Source of the DNA: Tubulanus polymorphus
Lineage: Eukaryota > Nemertea > Palaeonemertea > Tubulaniformes > Tubulanidae
DNA length: 64,000 nucleotides
NCBI RefSeq assembly: GCF_964204645.1
Contig: NC_134029.1
Location: 23,206,450-23,270,449 of the forward strand
Reading direction: 5' to 3'
The notes beneath the pieces were generated by a model. It saw only the letters and a list, made by a program, of their open reading frames with translations. It had not been told where the DNA came from and did no database searches. Positions 36,591 to 56,991 of this stretch are shown here, in pieces. The stretch's first letter is position 1; every line of letters begins with the position of its first letter. The position numbers and the translations under genes were made by a program.

Positions 36591-38506
36591 GTTCCAACCC
36601 AAAGAATGATTTTCACGGGGCACACATTTCAACCCTTCCATAAGCAGAATATTATCACATACTGGATAGAATTTTCAAACGTAAACAATGTAGTACGTAA
36701 CTGAAAGGGAAATTCCTGATCAATGATCTTCACAGTGTTTCTAAAACTTCATTCAATTCGCATTATCACTATACTCGGTACAATCTCAACATTGGTGAGG
36801 AGCTAATAATTCTCGAAACTTCGGGGTAAAAATGTATAAAATTTTGATAAGCGACGAAGGATCTAAGCGACTGAAACAACAATAACAATGGAAGAATAAT
36901 GAAATTAATTGATGCTTAGATTCGTTTTAAAGAAGGTTGTACGTTTTTTTTTTTTACTGATAGTTTCTTTACCCACAGCCATAGTTTACACAAATAACCG
37001 GAAACTAACACCGTTCAAGATAAATAAAACAGCTCGGTCTCAAATAGGTAAAACATTAGAATGTCGATGTCTCATTAGCTGTCATGCATAGCAAAGCTTA
37101 AAATATCCACAAAATCAATTGTTTACTAACTCAAGATATGAGCGCAAAATTATCTATTATGATGAATAAGCGGCATTTTCACAGATGTTACAGTAAGCAA
37201 TAATGATTTCGTACATGTACGTACACGTATATGTATATGCAGTATATATATATTGAATAATGGTAATTTCCAAGTTCGTAGGATAAATAATTCTTGTCCG
37301 ATAAATTAGCGCAAGTAGAATGAAACTAAGGATAAAATTAATGGTTGTTCGTCCTATAATCAGAAAAACTGAACACATGTCAAGTGCTTTTTGAGTGTAA
37401 AATTCTAGTCAACTTTCAACTCATCATAGCTGTTTCGAAAAGATGAGCAATTGTTCTATCATTAAATCAAGAAGCCAAGCGGATATTTTCGAATAACGAA
37501 AAAAAAAAAACCACAGACTTAGTTTTCGAAAATAGGTCTGGCTCGAGAATCTATGACATGCAATAACGGTGATATCTTAAAATGGTTGATTAATAAAACA
37601 AGACATTACAGCGTTCCTATAACTAAATAAACACGATTTATATATATATACGAACAGTCCGCTATCAAAGAGATAGAACACTGGGAACGCTTCATCGTTA
37701 AAAACGTCTCCTACCAGGTGAATTATAATAATTCAATTCTTGAATTAACGTATCGTAAGATTAACCCACAGAATACCAGCACGACGACTCGCGACTAGGC
37801 CCACTCGAACATCGTTTAGCCACGGAACTTTCAGAATATTTCGGAAATTCTTGCCCAACGATTATTGAGCGGCTGGCGTCGCTTTGTCGCGAGGTACTCG
37901 CTTCCAGAATATGTTGTTGGTTGTAGTTGTACACAGACACATGTTACACCAGTATTTAATGCAGCAGTAGCAGCGGAGACTACTTTCGTTTGACGTCGAG
38001 TCTTTATTTTTGTTATTTTTTCATCGGAGGACCGATCATTGATTAATGAACCTAACAACCATAACCCGCGCTCGAATCATCGAGCGCTCATTCCCGGTCT
38101 CTTGTGCGCGTGTCAGTCAATATCCCTCCCTTATTTCGATTTCAATGATGATGATGATGATAATAGTAACGATATTATCATCATTTCGATACATCGGTAT
38201 AACGACTCAATAGACGCAGGCTCCCACCCGGTCGGTCGGCAGCGTGAAATGCGGTTGGTGCATTCAGCTCTTTCATCGCGTATTCGGGCTTCGATTGTCT
38301 GGTCGTCGTTTGTATGCGCGGGTAAGAATCGTAGGGAGGTATTTTTGACACCGTCGGTCGGTCAGTCGGTCGGTCAGTCGTTAGGATGAGGTGGTCACTC
38401 ACGATCGCGTGATCATCACAACTTCTCTTCTTCAGCTTCGAGCTTGAATTTAAACAGCGGCCACACGTCGCGTGGTGTACGTCACAGTCTCAGCCGATCG
38501 AACGTT

Positions 38507-47418
<8,912 letters not shown>

Positions 47419-48760
47419 TCTCTCAGATTATCTAGTCCAGCATCTAGTTCGCGTTTCCTTAAAGAAAACGCTCAAATGTTCGAGTGTTCGTCGCGAGAAA
47501 CGAGTTCAATAGCTCGGAATATGTCTCTACTCGAGCTAAGTTTGACACGCCATGGTATCCTCGTGCTGATGACGTCACTATGAACCCTGGGTCAATACGC
47601 TTAGATCGATGACGTAGGCATTAATGGTACCTATTCAAATTCAAATTCAAATTTATTCAACAATTTCTATTTTCGATGACTTACGTTTATTTAAAATTTT
47701 GCGATGTTCTGGTCATGAGATGAAATAAAAATTATCCGAAATTTTTCAATTTTTTTCATCAAAGCAACAATTGTTCAGACGGCCACAAAACTCGCCAAAA
47801 GTGTACCGGGCCTAATTAAGACATTTGCGTGGACCCGGCCGTGTCGTGAGTCAGATGTGATTTTTCAAATCTACACCATGAGAAATTTATTTTCGTCTGA
47901 GAAAAATGCGTAGGCCTAGCTAGAATAAACTTCGTAAAATAAAGATCGAATTTCTTAGGAAAGGAACTGCATGTTGCGCCTATTTTTATTGTGCGTGATG
48001 CGACAGACAGGTACAGACTAGTGTGTGGGCATACCTGAGAATTACTGTACGACCTGGTAATTCGATTTCTTTATGCGACAAGATTGGCCCGGGCCATAAT
48101 TTGCACGACTCAACTTGCGCTTGACCTGTTGTCAATGTTCAAAAACGTGACAGTTAAGTTACCCGGTCTACTGCGCATACAATTAGGGACGTTTAGCGAT
48201 GGTTTCTTGGACGACGCTTTTTGACGTCCCTATGGTAGTTCAATGAAAATGTAGCCCTATCAGTATTGAATAGAAGATTTGTATAGGCCTATATATTATT
48301 TGGAAATAAAGACAAATACTCATTAAATATCTATTCAACTTCAAAGAAGAAAACTGGTATCCGGAGCAGTATTCCGGCCACAGAAAAAATGTACAGGTGT
48401 GATCAGCTGACTTTTTAAAAGATTTTTAGATCGATCAGCTGTTATACACAAGCTGTTATACACAAGACCAAAACAAGTCTAAGATTTGTATGGTTCATGT
48501 CTAGTAGGAATGCTAGTCTTCACAAAATTAAGTACTGCGTATGATTTTAGATATCTTGCTTTTGTTCGCGTTCTAAGAACATGCAGTCAGTGTATATTAT
48601 ATATATATTTGTTTATGTATGGGTCAGTGTAATGTGAAACGCTGTCAACGTGATATGTGAACTCGTTTCAACATATCTAGCCTACTTTGTAAGATATGTG
48701 AAAGCATTTTGAATTGCGACGTCTGGGCGAGGAGAGGTCACTTAACAATCTTTAGCCAGT
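47419..48760. other. divergent intergenic region UPF1 / ZIP transporter
   Basis: 1.34 kb between two outward-facing start codons, so it contains both promoters. Near 47637 a run of TTCAAA repeats (three AAATTC units) resembles a retroposon tail. A TA-rich stretch lies near 48595-48610. No coding region seen. Confidence 0.5.
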
Positions 48761-49786
48761 ATGGAAGTACTAGTAGCGAAAATTGCCGCTTTGGCGTTAA
48801 TGTGGTTTGTGACACTGACTTTCGGAACAGTACCAATTTTAGTTGATATCTTTGTCCGCCGTTATGGCACTGATAAACACAAGAGGTACGTGACTGCCGT
48901 GCTGGGACTGCTAACATTCGTAGCTGGTGGGGTTTTCTTGGGCACGATCACATTGGACTTAATACCAGATGTAGTGGAGGAGTTCGTAGAGGCGAAGGTC
49001 AAAACTGAATTCCCGCTTGCGTATCTAGTTGTAGCGATTGGACTGCTGATGTTTCTAGTTCTGGAGCATTTCATTTTGTTTTGCTTGGACCGATCAGTAG
49101 TAGGCGCTGACTCTAAGTCACGACATGTGGTTGCAGTCTTGGAAGCTCACGACGGCATACACGACGAATCCGAATGTGGCCTTCTACACCACAGCCACGA
49201 CGAGCATTCGTACGGTAGCTTCTCGCCTAAAACCGACGAACACGAAGTACCTAACGAACACGATCACAATCAAGATGCCGAAAAGTCAGCAGAAATGAAA
49301 AAACAGGAAGTAGATTTTACGCTGGCTTTACGTTCGTACGCGATAGTCGTTGCGTTGTCGCTGCACTCGGTTTTTGACGGAATGGTTGTCGGATTTCAGA
49401 AAACAGATGTCAGCGTCTGGGAGCTCTTCTTCACGCTTCTGTTCCACAAAATCCTCGTCGCATTCAGTCTTGGTTCTAAGCTCCACAAACTGAAACACAT
49501 ACTCAGTCTCAAGCATATCGTGGGTATGGTCATTCTATTTTCGACGATGTCACCATTAGGTGGGATCATATCGACGGCGCTCTCCGAAACGGTCACCGAA
49601 TCACACCTGACCGAAGCGATTCTTGTCGGATTTGCAACCGGCAGCTTTTTGTACGTGACATTTTTTGAAATGTTGAAATTCGATGGAACGAAATTGGGCA
49701 ACATAATAAACTGTTTAATGGTGATCATCGGATTCGGCATCATAGCGCTCGAACAGTACATTACAAAATCAGTAATAGGGAAATAA
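48761..49786 (+). CDS. SLC39A1: ZIP-family zinc/divalent metal transporter (SLC39A1/2/3 group)
   Basis: One uninterrupted 341-residue ORF. ZIP proteins move zinc and related metals into the cytosol across plasma or vesicle membranes. Eight hydrophobic segments are visible: about 5-28, 44-66, 84-108, 187-211, 219-238, 250-271, 284-304 and 313-333. Between segments 3 and 4 is a His/Asp/Glu-rich cytosolic loop (LLHHSHDEHS, NEHDHNQD at about 141-171), a usual metal-sensing loop. Segment 4 has LHSVFDGMVVGFQ (H202, D206) and segment 5 LFHKILVAFSLG (H229), matching the transport-site signature of ZIP1/2/3, except that Asp replaces the usual Glu. SPLG follows in segment 6. The lack of introns suggests either an intronless family member or a retrocopy; it is open and looks functional. 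The exact paralogue is uncertain. Confidence 0.9.
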   Translation: MEVLVAKIAALALMWFVTLTFGTVPILVDIFVRRYGTDKHKRYVTAVLGLLTFVAGGVFLGTITLDLIPDVVEEFVEAKVKTEFPLAYLVVAIGLLMFLVLEHFILFCLDRSVVGADSKSRHVVAVLEAHDGIHDESECGLLHHSHDEHSYGSFSPKTDEHEVPNEHDHNQDAEKSAEMKKQEVDFTLALRSYAIVVALSLHSVFDGMVVGFQKTDVSVWELFFTLLFHKILVAFSLGSKLHKLKHILSLKHIVGMVILFSTMSPLGGIISTALSETVTESHLTEAILVGFATGSFLYVTFFEMLKFDGTKLGNIINCLMVIIGFGIIALEQYITKSVIGK

Positions 49787-51726
49787 AACTGCGGCGATGG
49801 AACTTTTACGAGAATGGACTTGGCGATGAAATATGTAAACTAAACAATTTATCATTGTACATAAATTTGATATTACTTGTTGCCTAAGTGACGAAAGGTC
49901 GTTTAACGATATAAGTCTATTTTGTTGCAAGACATTATTTCGGTTGAAAGCCAGAAACTATACAAAAATACTTATGGTTTACTGTTAAGATTCTGTTCGG
50001 GGGTCGTTTGGTAGAGAGTTAATAGGTTTAATATATATCGTACGTACATGTTTGTAATTATTATAAGTGATCTCGTTTGATTCAGGGAATCCGTACGTTT
50101 TTTGGTTTTTGTTGCATCTTAGATATGCAGAACTGACATTAAGAAAGATAATAAATATAATATTTTTAAGAAAATTTCAATCTATACAAAACGTTTTGTC
50201 TTTGGTCTGGACAGATGCCCTCTAGGAATCATTCAAAGCATGTAATGACCGCTTAAAGTTTACAATACACGGCATATTCCAGACACAAATTTATTTCAAA
50301 AGGATTTGTTTATTCATCGGAAGATTGCACATTCCATGTGTGCAAGAAAATTGCAGTACTGAAAAAATGGCAGAAGGTTTTATCAGGGAAGTGTGACACT
50401 TCCCTGGTTTTATATACTCAAGTACAAATATAACCCATTCAAAAATTGTCAGGACTCACATGTTGTAGGGAAGGATAGGGTCGATTCAGGGAAGGATGCA
50501 ACCCCAAAATAGGGCACGCATCATATGATTTAGAAAGGAAACCCGAAAAAAAATCATCGGAAAACTTTGGAAATACGAGGACAAGCGAATTTTAACTTTT
50601 TTAGGTATCGGTTTAATATCTTTAATTTTCCCGTGAAATTTCACGGCAACTTGAATATTCTAGGGGGTGCGTACCTCCTGCAATCTCCCTTGGATCCATC
50701 CCTGCAATAAATTTGTTAATTTGCATAAATATTGGCGCCAAAGGCTTGAAAAATAACTTGTGATTTGCTTTTTTATGTTGGAAAAAAACTATTTTTCTTT
50801 ACCAGTGCTAGACAAAATAAACCGATTAAAATCTTTCGAAATCATAATAAATAACCCCTTATATGACTCTTATCTATCTTTTGATACGTTGTAACAAACT
50901 TGTCAAACCCGCTTTTTAATCATTAAGATATAGATAACACTGGGCAAAGTACAAAAGCTTATCACGGCGCTTTTGACTAATATCCAATTTTTCGTAATTT
51001 TCCGACCCGAAAGCAACACCTTAAAAAAAAATTCACCGGTGTCATTCATGTCTTAGAGAAGATTATGCGTTTAACCGAATAGAAATTGTATTTATTTGAT
51101 CAAATAACCTCCCCCCACCCGGCTCGGCGTTCATACTCTCATGGCGCTGCATAACGTTAGGTGGCGAAAATGCGTTGACATGCATTCACCATGGAAAATT
51201 AGAGCGCTTTAGATTATTTTTCAAATATATAAAATCGGTTTAAGGTAAATCTCAAGTTAATTGAGCTGATACTAAACACAGAGTTAACTATGACTTACGA
51301 CGTGGAACCGGGTCCACAGTTCCCGTAATTCATGAATTCTTTTTGATGATCGCAGCGGGTAGAATGATGGATAAACCTCCCTAAACGCCGTGGTCATTAC
51401 GTACGTACTACACGTATAGGTTGTAAACCTCTAAATTTAGATTCACCCAGTCCTAGACGTGGATCGTACACCTAAACATGTACTATAAGACGAATATATC
51501 GTTTTATAGTCCGTGGCCTAATAATAATGTTCGACCTTTGGTATAGAACAAGACTTTCCTATATACTGAGGGCGACTCAGTTCAACCACTCCTAATGTAT
51601 CCACTCAGGTTTTAACGACAACTAACAGAACAAATACTCGTCGCTGGATGGCCACAGAAAGAACCTCACTTCCCAGAACATTCGAAGTTGAAAAATCATT
51701 TAAAAGCTAATCCACAGGATTTCTTT
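49787..51726. other. 3' UTR of the ZIP gene and intergenic DNA
   Basis: The first poly(A) signal AATAAA is at 50150-50155, giving a UTR of about 0.37 kb. Beyond it I see AT-rich DNA with no supported gene or clear repeat. Confidence 0.5.
50150..50155 (+). promoter_or_regulatory. candidate poly(A) signal of the ZIP gene
   Basis: AATAAA about 360 bp after the stop, followed by a T-rich tract. Confidence 0.6.
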
Positions 51727-52321
51727 TTAACCCTTTCACGACCGCACTATATGTTCTCTAATGGCCCGGGCATTTTTTCCAAAACCTTCAAAACCCCAAA
51801 ATACGCAGAATAGGGCTTATATCATGTTTATAACGCATGCACGTAATGTCTCTAGTGTTAGTCTTTCGATTCTGATCAGTTTTGGCCAAAATTTTAAGGG
51901 TCCAAAAGACCAAAAATTAGGGTCAAGGTCACATGCCTGGAGGACCCCCTTGCCGATTTTTTATGACCGTAAAAACCATCAAAATATATTTAGAACATAT
52001 CTAGCTCGTGTCTAATTGACTATTCATTCATATGCAAATTTTGTTATCATTTCTAACGCCAGGGGGAGCTTAGGAGGTCTTTCAGGCCTGGTCCAGGCCT
52101 GGCAATTTGACCCCCAAACGGCCCACAACATCCCTTTAGAATGAAATCACCATTGTACTTTTGCTTCACTGGATGCTGCTGTTGATATGAACGACAGTAC
52201 GACAACTTCCATAAGTTTATCTACTCTGCTGTGAAAGAAAATGCCATCCGGTATGTCATACCGGACTGGGCTATTCCGTGATTTCTGTATCCGGTATGTC
52301 ATACCGGATAGGTCGTGAAAG
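51727..52321. mobile_element. probable non-autonomous DNA transposon (TTAA / CCCTTTCACGACC)
   Basis: TTAACCCTTTCACGACC at the left has an inverted partner GGTCGTGAAAG at 52311-52321. The left end resembles the CCCTTTCA end of the TTAA-type MITEs at 28320 and 46158. No right TTAA is visible, so the right boundary is uncertain. Confidence 0.45.
52247..52309. repeat. duplicated palindrome TCCGGTATGTCATACCGGA
   Basis: The 19-bp palindrome (one central base unpaired) occurs at 52247-52265 and 52290-52308. Each copy has a GTGAAAGA(A/G)AAT-like word on its outer side. Confidence 0.9.
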
Positions 52322-52325
52322 AGAA

Positions 52326-53340
52326 TAAGATCATTTTTAGGCTCGAAAAGAGCCTTAACAGATCGTATGTGCCGTAGTGTAGGGAGCGACTAGTATTATT
52401 AGATACTAGCTAAATACCCGTCCAATGGACGGCTTTGTCGTTGAGCGCATGGGTGTATTGGTCGTGAGCACACCACCTCGGCGCATAAATCCTGCATCCT
52501 GCATTTTGCTTATGAAATACATTCATTTTAATCGGTCGGGAAATGAATCTAAATGCTTCAAATGTTCAGAGTTCTTGGAACCAACCCCACACCAGCTCCC
52601 CTACCCGTCTGACCTGTCTGTGGTACAAAACCATTTGTTCAAATAACTAACCGTAAATTCTCGGCCCCAACAGTTTTTAGGCCCCCTGCTTCTTGTTCGA
52701 GCATTTACTATATTGACCACACCACCCGTACGTTCATTGAAAAAGCCCCTCCATTCAACCAACGAATTGCATGATATCATGCTTAAAGTGTGGGACTGCC
52801 ATTCATTGAAAAAATACCAACGTAGTCGCTCGACGATGATAATTAGGATTCTGTATTTTGTATCACTATTTGACATTATTTCTTTTATATCTCTCGTATA
52901 TACATACATTTTGCAAGAGAGCTCCTGTCAGAAAAGTACGTACATTTTTCTTTGACCCCCTCCCCGTACAAAGTTACTACCGGTACATTATTTGTTACCC
53001 CTCCCCAAAAACCGTATGTACTATTTGAACGCTTTTTTATAAAATCTACCACCATCGCACGCATCGGCAGCCCCCAGAGCCATTGCGAGAGGCTGGGTTT
53101 GGGCCTCCCTACTGCCAGTAACCTGTCTGTGGTATGGAACCATTCTGAAAAACTACGCAATGGGCCTGTCCCCCTCTAAGATGCTGCATATGGGTGGGCA
53201 ACACGGTCAGAACATATCGCTAAAAATTCCAATCATATTAATTTTGATCCAAAGATTACGTGAATGAATGTCTTAACCAATGTTTTAAACACCCGAAATT
53301 CACAACTGAGGCAGTGTTGAGAGAACTGTGTCATGCACTG
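52326..53340. other. repeat-derived DNA without recognised coding capacity
   Basis: Contains two copies of a diverged direct repeat around ACCTGTCTGTGGTA (about 52613 and 53119), followed by similar AACCATT(T/C)TG words. No family assigned. Confidence 0.4.
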
Positions 53341-53355
53341 TTCTGATGCTGCGTT

Positions 53356-53595
53356 GTGTATCTGTGCAAAAATGGACTGGGGGCATCTATTATGCAAGAT
53401 GGCCGCCCATGTGCCTATGCAAGTCGTGCATTAACAGAGACGGAGCAGCGTTACGCTCAGATCGAGAAAGAAGCATTGGCCATCGTTTATGGCCTTGAGA
53501 AATTTCATCATTATGTCTATGCTCGTCAAGTAAAAGTTGAAAATGATCACAAGCCAATAGAGGCAATCGTACAAAAACCTCTATCGGTCCACTGA
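53356..53595 (+). pseudogene. Ty3/Gypsy-type pol fragment (RNase H domain)
   Basis: About 79 residues with the RNase H pattern of Ty3/Gypsy polyproteins: CKNGLGASIMQDGRP, YASRALTETEQRYAQIEKEA, FHHYVYARQVKVENDHKP. The upstream Asp-containing strand is disrupted by a stop or frame change. The fragment ends a few codons after the KPLS-like word, where family A and D MITE sequence begins. No reverse transcriptase, integrase or LTR adjoins it. Decayed retrotransposon remnant. Confidence 0.85.
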
Positions 53596-53598
53596 TGC

Positions 53599-53915
53599 CA
53601 TCTTCACCTGTCAAGAGATTCGAACCCACTCTGCTAAAGCCGTTCTCCGAACCCCTTGACCTCACGAGTCGTTGGAGTCGTTACTAGCCGACCAGAATCA
53701 GGTCGAGCCAAACACAGCGCTTGTTACAAACGACATTAGGCATCTATGGAATTTCCCGGTAAATGGACCAATCAGCGAACACGTAGCGAACGCGGAAGTA
53801 TTGTCGCGTGTTGATATATGACGTCATGCGCAACAGCGCCAGTAATGAAATCACGCTTCGCCAGGCCAGGGGGCTGGTGGAAGCGAGTTCGGGAGCGATA
53901 CCGCAAGCGAGGATG
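53599..53915. mobile_element. Mutator-like MITE family D, copy 1 (nested in family A)
   Basis: 317 bp from CATCTTCACCTGTC to GCAAGCGAGGATG. The ends are imperfect inverted repeats. Flanked by ACTGATGC at 53591-53598 and 53916-53923. The flanking sequence is itself family A, so the insertion is nested. Confidence 0.8.
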
Positions 53916-53987
53916 ACTGATGCAGGAGTTCGTGCCGTGGCTGAGTGTAGCGATGCCATCAGGTTCGAGTCCATGCAGAGGGAGGAT
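53916..53987. mobile_element. family A MITE arm
   Basis: Contains GTGCCGTGGCTGAGTGTAGC and GGTTCGAGTCC and ends AGGGAGGAT, matching an arm of the elements at 6408 and 41361. Its other half lies left of the family D insertion. Confidence 0.75.
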
Positions 53988-55068
53988 GGTAAAAGTGGCG
54001 ATGCGCGGTATGGTGAATGGCGCCATTGATTGTTTCGGTTCAAAATAACCGAGTTGACGATCATCGCCGCCAGGGCCACCTTCGGTTATCTGAGTTAGTC
54101 GACTATAGTCGAACTAAACGAAACCGAATGTCCGTTAGTCGGAACGATATTCCGGAAATAGTTCGAAAATCAAGTGCATTCGGTTATTAGTTCCGACCAC
54201 TAGTCGACTAGATACGAAAACCGAATTTGGCCCTGGGAGCAGGTGCGCGAAGGCGGACTCCTCACGTGAATCTTCTTTTATCTTGTGGTGGGTTTTGATG
54301 GTTCATTGATCCAAAATGTGGATTCCGACTCCCGGGATACGATTTAGAATACTGTCCAGTTACATGAACAAAATGTTTCAAGCAGGTAGGTATTTTAATT
54401 CTTGCTTTTAATCAAAATTTAACCTTTCGCTACGAAAAGCCGCTGTAGAGATTTACTGACTGGGAGCGGTTCAGGAAAATCGTCACATTAGGGATTTCAG
54501 GATGTGTCCTATGTGTAGTTCTAATAGCTTAAAATGAAGAAGGGGATAGTATAAGCATACAGCACTTTACAGATTCAAAATTGGTCAAGCGGTTTAAAAG
54601 TTAGAAGCAATGAAAGGGTGGAAATTTTGGGTATCTTTGTCATTCGATTGCGCAATACACTTGTCTTTAGTTCATTTCCAACAGGAAGTGTCTAGGTTTT
54701 GCTGCTTTTTAGCCAGATAAATGAATTAAATTCAACATTAAAACCAAAATAACTCCCAGAATTTTTATCCGTTTAAAACCAAACTTGGTCAGTATGTTGT
54801 CTATAGTTTTTTTTTCTCGTTCTTTTTTAAATTTGTTTAGCTTTCTTATGATTTGATTGTTCTGCTTTTCCGTGAAATAAATATTGAATTGAATTGAATA
54901 TACAAAGTTGGTTTGGATTCATGTAAGTAATAAAGAAGTTTCCAGTTTCTAGGCGCCATTTTGTGGCGGTCCTTCGAGGTCCCCATTGTTGCGATGATTT
55001 GCGCTCATTTTTAAAACATAAGTTTAGATTGAATATCATATAGTTCTGGAGCCCCTCGCTCGACGAAA
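53988..55068. other. repeat-rich DNA with a non-LTR retrotransposon 3' tail
   Basis: Mostly unassigned. At 54790-54902 the plus strand reads like a LINE 3' end: AAATAAATATTGAATTGAATTGAATA. The matching tail in the opposite orientation is at 60547-60575. Confidence 0.4.
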
Positions 55069-55623
55069 TCAATTTATACACCATTTTAAAGGAAATGAAA
55101 TGCAGATATTTGCTGGCGATTCTTGGAATTTTTGAAAGCAACAATTGAGAACAGTGACGATGTGAAACCAAGGACCGCATATGAGTAATATATTCATTAA
55201 TATAACGATAATCGGTGACGCATTTACTAAACTTTCAGCTTGCAAATCATCAATACCTGGAGCTTTTCCAGTTTTAATTGACTTTATTGCACGATCCACG
55301 TCGTGGGGCGAAATCACGAGGTGGTCATCTAAACTAGAAGAGAGCAATTCCTCTACATCTGATCTATTTCTATCATTAGTAACGGAGTTAAACAATTTCT
55401 GATAATGATCTCTCCATAATTCGGTTATTTCCTTATCACCAGTAGCGTGATCGATAGACGTTGATACAGGTGCGCACTTATTATTGAAACATTTAACTTT
55501 GTTCCAGAATTGACACGGGTCCTTGGCGTATAGGCTATTTGCTAAAGAATCGGATTTAAAAGTTTCCTCCTGTTTCCTACATTTTCGCAACGCCAGCTTG
55601 AAACGCGATCTCAGTAAGCGCAT
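55069..55623 (-). pseudogene. non-LTR retrotransposon ORF2 fragment (between endonuclease and RT)
   Basis: 184 residues with the linker typical of CR1/Jockey-like ORF2 proteins: KDPCQFWNKVKCFNNK, ELWRDHYQKLFNSV, DVDRAIKSIKTGKAPGIDDL. The frame then diverges from the expected RT core. No endonuclease or YADD motif is present in this piece. Confidence 0.85.
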
Positions 55624-55689
55624 GCGTTGGTATTCATAGCCTTTTTTTGGACTACCGACTGTACAGGCTATTAGGAAACAGTATCAATG

Positions 55690-55865
55690 ATAGGTCGCCC
55701 AAATGGCTCAGCAGTTATCTCTGAACGAAAACTTGTAGCCAAAATCAACGGAACGCCTCATCTTGGAATGAGACGGTCTAACTAGTGGAGTCACACAAGG
55801 TAGTATCCTAAGTCGTCTTCTGTTTAATGTCCTGACAAATGACATACACAGTAATCCAAAATATA
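55690..55865 (+). pseudogene. non-LTR retrotransposon reverse transcriptase fragment
   Basis: Plus-strand residues SPKWLSSYL, an in-frame stop, ERKLVAKINGTPHL, then after a frame change SGVTQGSILSRLLFNVLTND, corresponding to the mid RT domain of CR1/L2/Jockey elements. It lies opposite the neighbouring minus-strand fragment, so it is a separate insertion. Confidence 0.75.
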
Positions 55866-55902
55866 CCAGACCGAGTAAATTTCCAAAACGACCTTAACAC
55901 GC

Positions 55903-56412
55903 TGTTCGACCAAAAAACTTAATGTTCCGACAAGAAAATCTTGTTCGAATGAAAACAATTCTGTTTGATCGAGCAATACACTTTTTGTTTGACCCAAAAT
56001 TTTCTTCATTATGACAAAAAATGTGTTCGAATAAAAAGCTATGTTATTGTTGAAATGAAAAACTTTTTGTCCGGGCATAAAAATTTGGTTGAACGAAAAC
56101 AATTTTTTCGAACGAATGTTTGAATGAAAACAATTCTGCTCGATGAACGATTGTGAAACTTTTTACAATATACTTGTTCGAACGAAAAACTTAATGTTCT
56201 GACAAGAAAATTCTTTTCAAATTAAAACGATTCTGTTCAATTGAATGATTGTTCGAACGAAAAACCTTTCGTTTCGACAAAAAAGTTTGTTCAACTTTGT
56301 TCTAACGATTTTTTCAAATTGGTTCAATCGAGCAGAATATTATTGGTTTGAACGAAATAAATTTTGTTCTGACGAAAGAATTTTCAAGCGAAAGGTCTTT
56401 CGAACGAAAAAA
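55903..56412. repeat. degenerate TTCGAACGAAA-rich array
   Basis: About 500 bp composed of variants of GTTCGAACGAAAAAC, TGTTCCGACAAGAAAAT and GAATGAAAACAATTCTG, repeated at roughly 30-60-bp intervals. Units are too diverged for an exact period. Non-coding. Confidence 0.8.
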
Positions 56413-56436
56413 AAGATATTTCTAGGGCTCCGCAGT

Positions 56437-56771
56437 AACTTAAAGCCGGACGTAGGTCGGTCTTGAGACACAATGCGTTTCGCGTTGCATCGCAAGTTTC
56501 GCTGCAAGTGGGTTGCGATACAATTGTCAGCGACTGTGTGCGACTAGTTTCTGCCAGTCACAAGGGGGCGTAGGTCGGATGTGACAGTCGTGTCGCTTCG
56601 CAGAAAGTAGAACACGTGCGACTCCTTGTTACTTGCGATGCTGACAGTCGCAACCCGTCGCAAGGGAGCGTAGGTCGATGAGTCGTTGCGACACAATCGT
56701 CGCTGCAATCGCAGGGAATGGCGTCGCAGTGAGTCACAAGCCGTCGCAATGCCGACCTACGCCCGGCTTAA
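56437..56771. mobile_element. MITE with TTAAAGCCGGACGTAGGTCGG ends
   Basis: Left TTAAAGCCGGACGTAGGTCG and right CCGACCTACGCCCGGCTTAA are inverted repeats of about 20 bp with a single-base offset. The interior is CG-rich and repeats GGCGTAGGTCG twice. TTA/TAA at the edge would fit a PIF/Harbinger-type target, which is inference. Confidence 0.8.
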
Positions 56772-56991
56772 GTCATTAGGAATTAATGAAATACCAGTTT
56801 CATTTATGATGAAAAAACTCAAATGAAAAGTGCTTATAAAGCTGACTGCTCAGACGAAATCTTCATTTTTGGCAATAAGATTGATAATTGTGATTAATCG
56901 TTGCAAGTCACAACCAGTTAATCACTAATTAACATGGATTTTAATAAATCTGATTCCTCCTTTACAGTGAATTTAGCTTTAACAGTTGTGC

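Larger units (their letters stand above)
35450..38506. other. convergent 3' UTRs of RPRD2 and UPF1
   Basis: Lies between the two stop codons. Plus-strand AATAAA at 36079-36084 and 36545-36550 could end RPRD2; minus-strand AATAAA at 36585-36590 could end UPF1, giving a UTR of about 1.9 kb. Contains GAT-rich and GGTCGGTCA-type simple repeats near 38147 and 38360. No independent coding region is supported. Confidence 0.5.

Noticed and set aside
49328-49761. Minus-strand ORFs inside the ZIP gene
   Set aside because: Antisense shadows of an intact transporter ORF with eight membrane segments.
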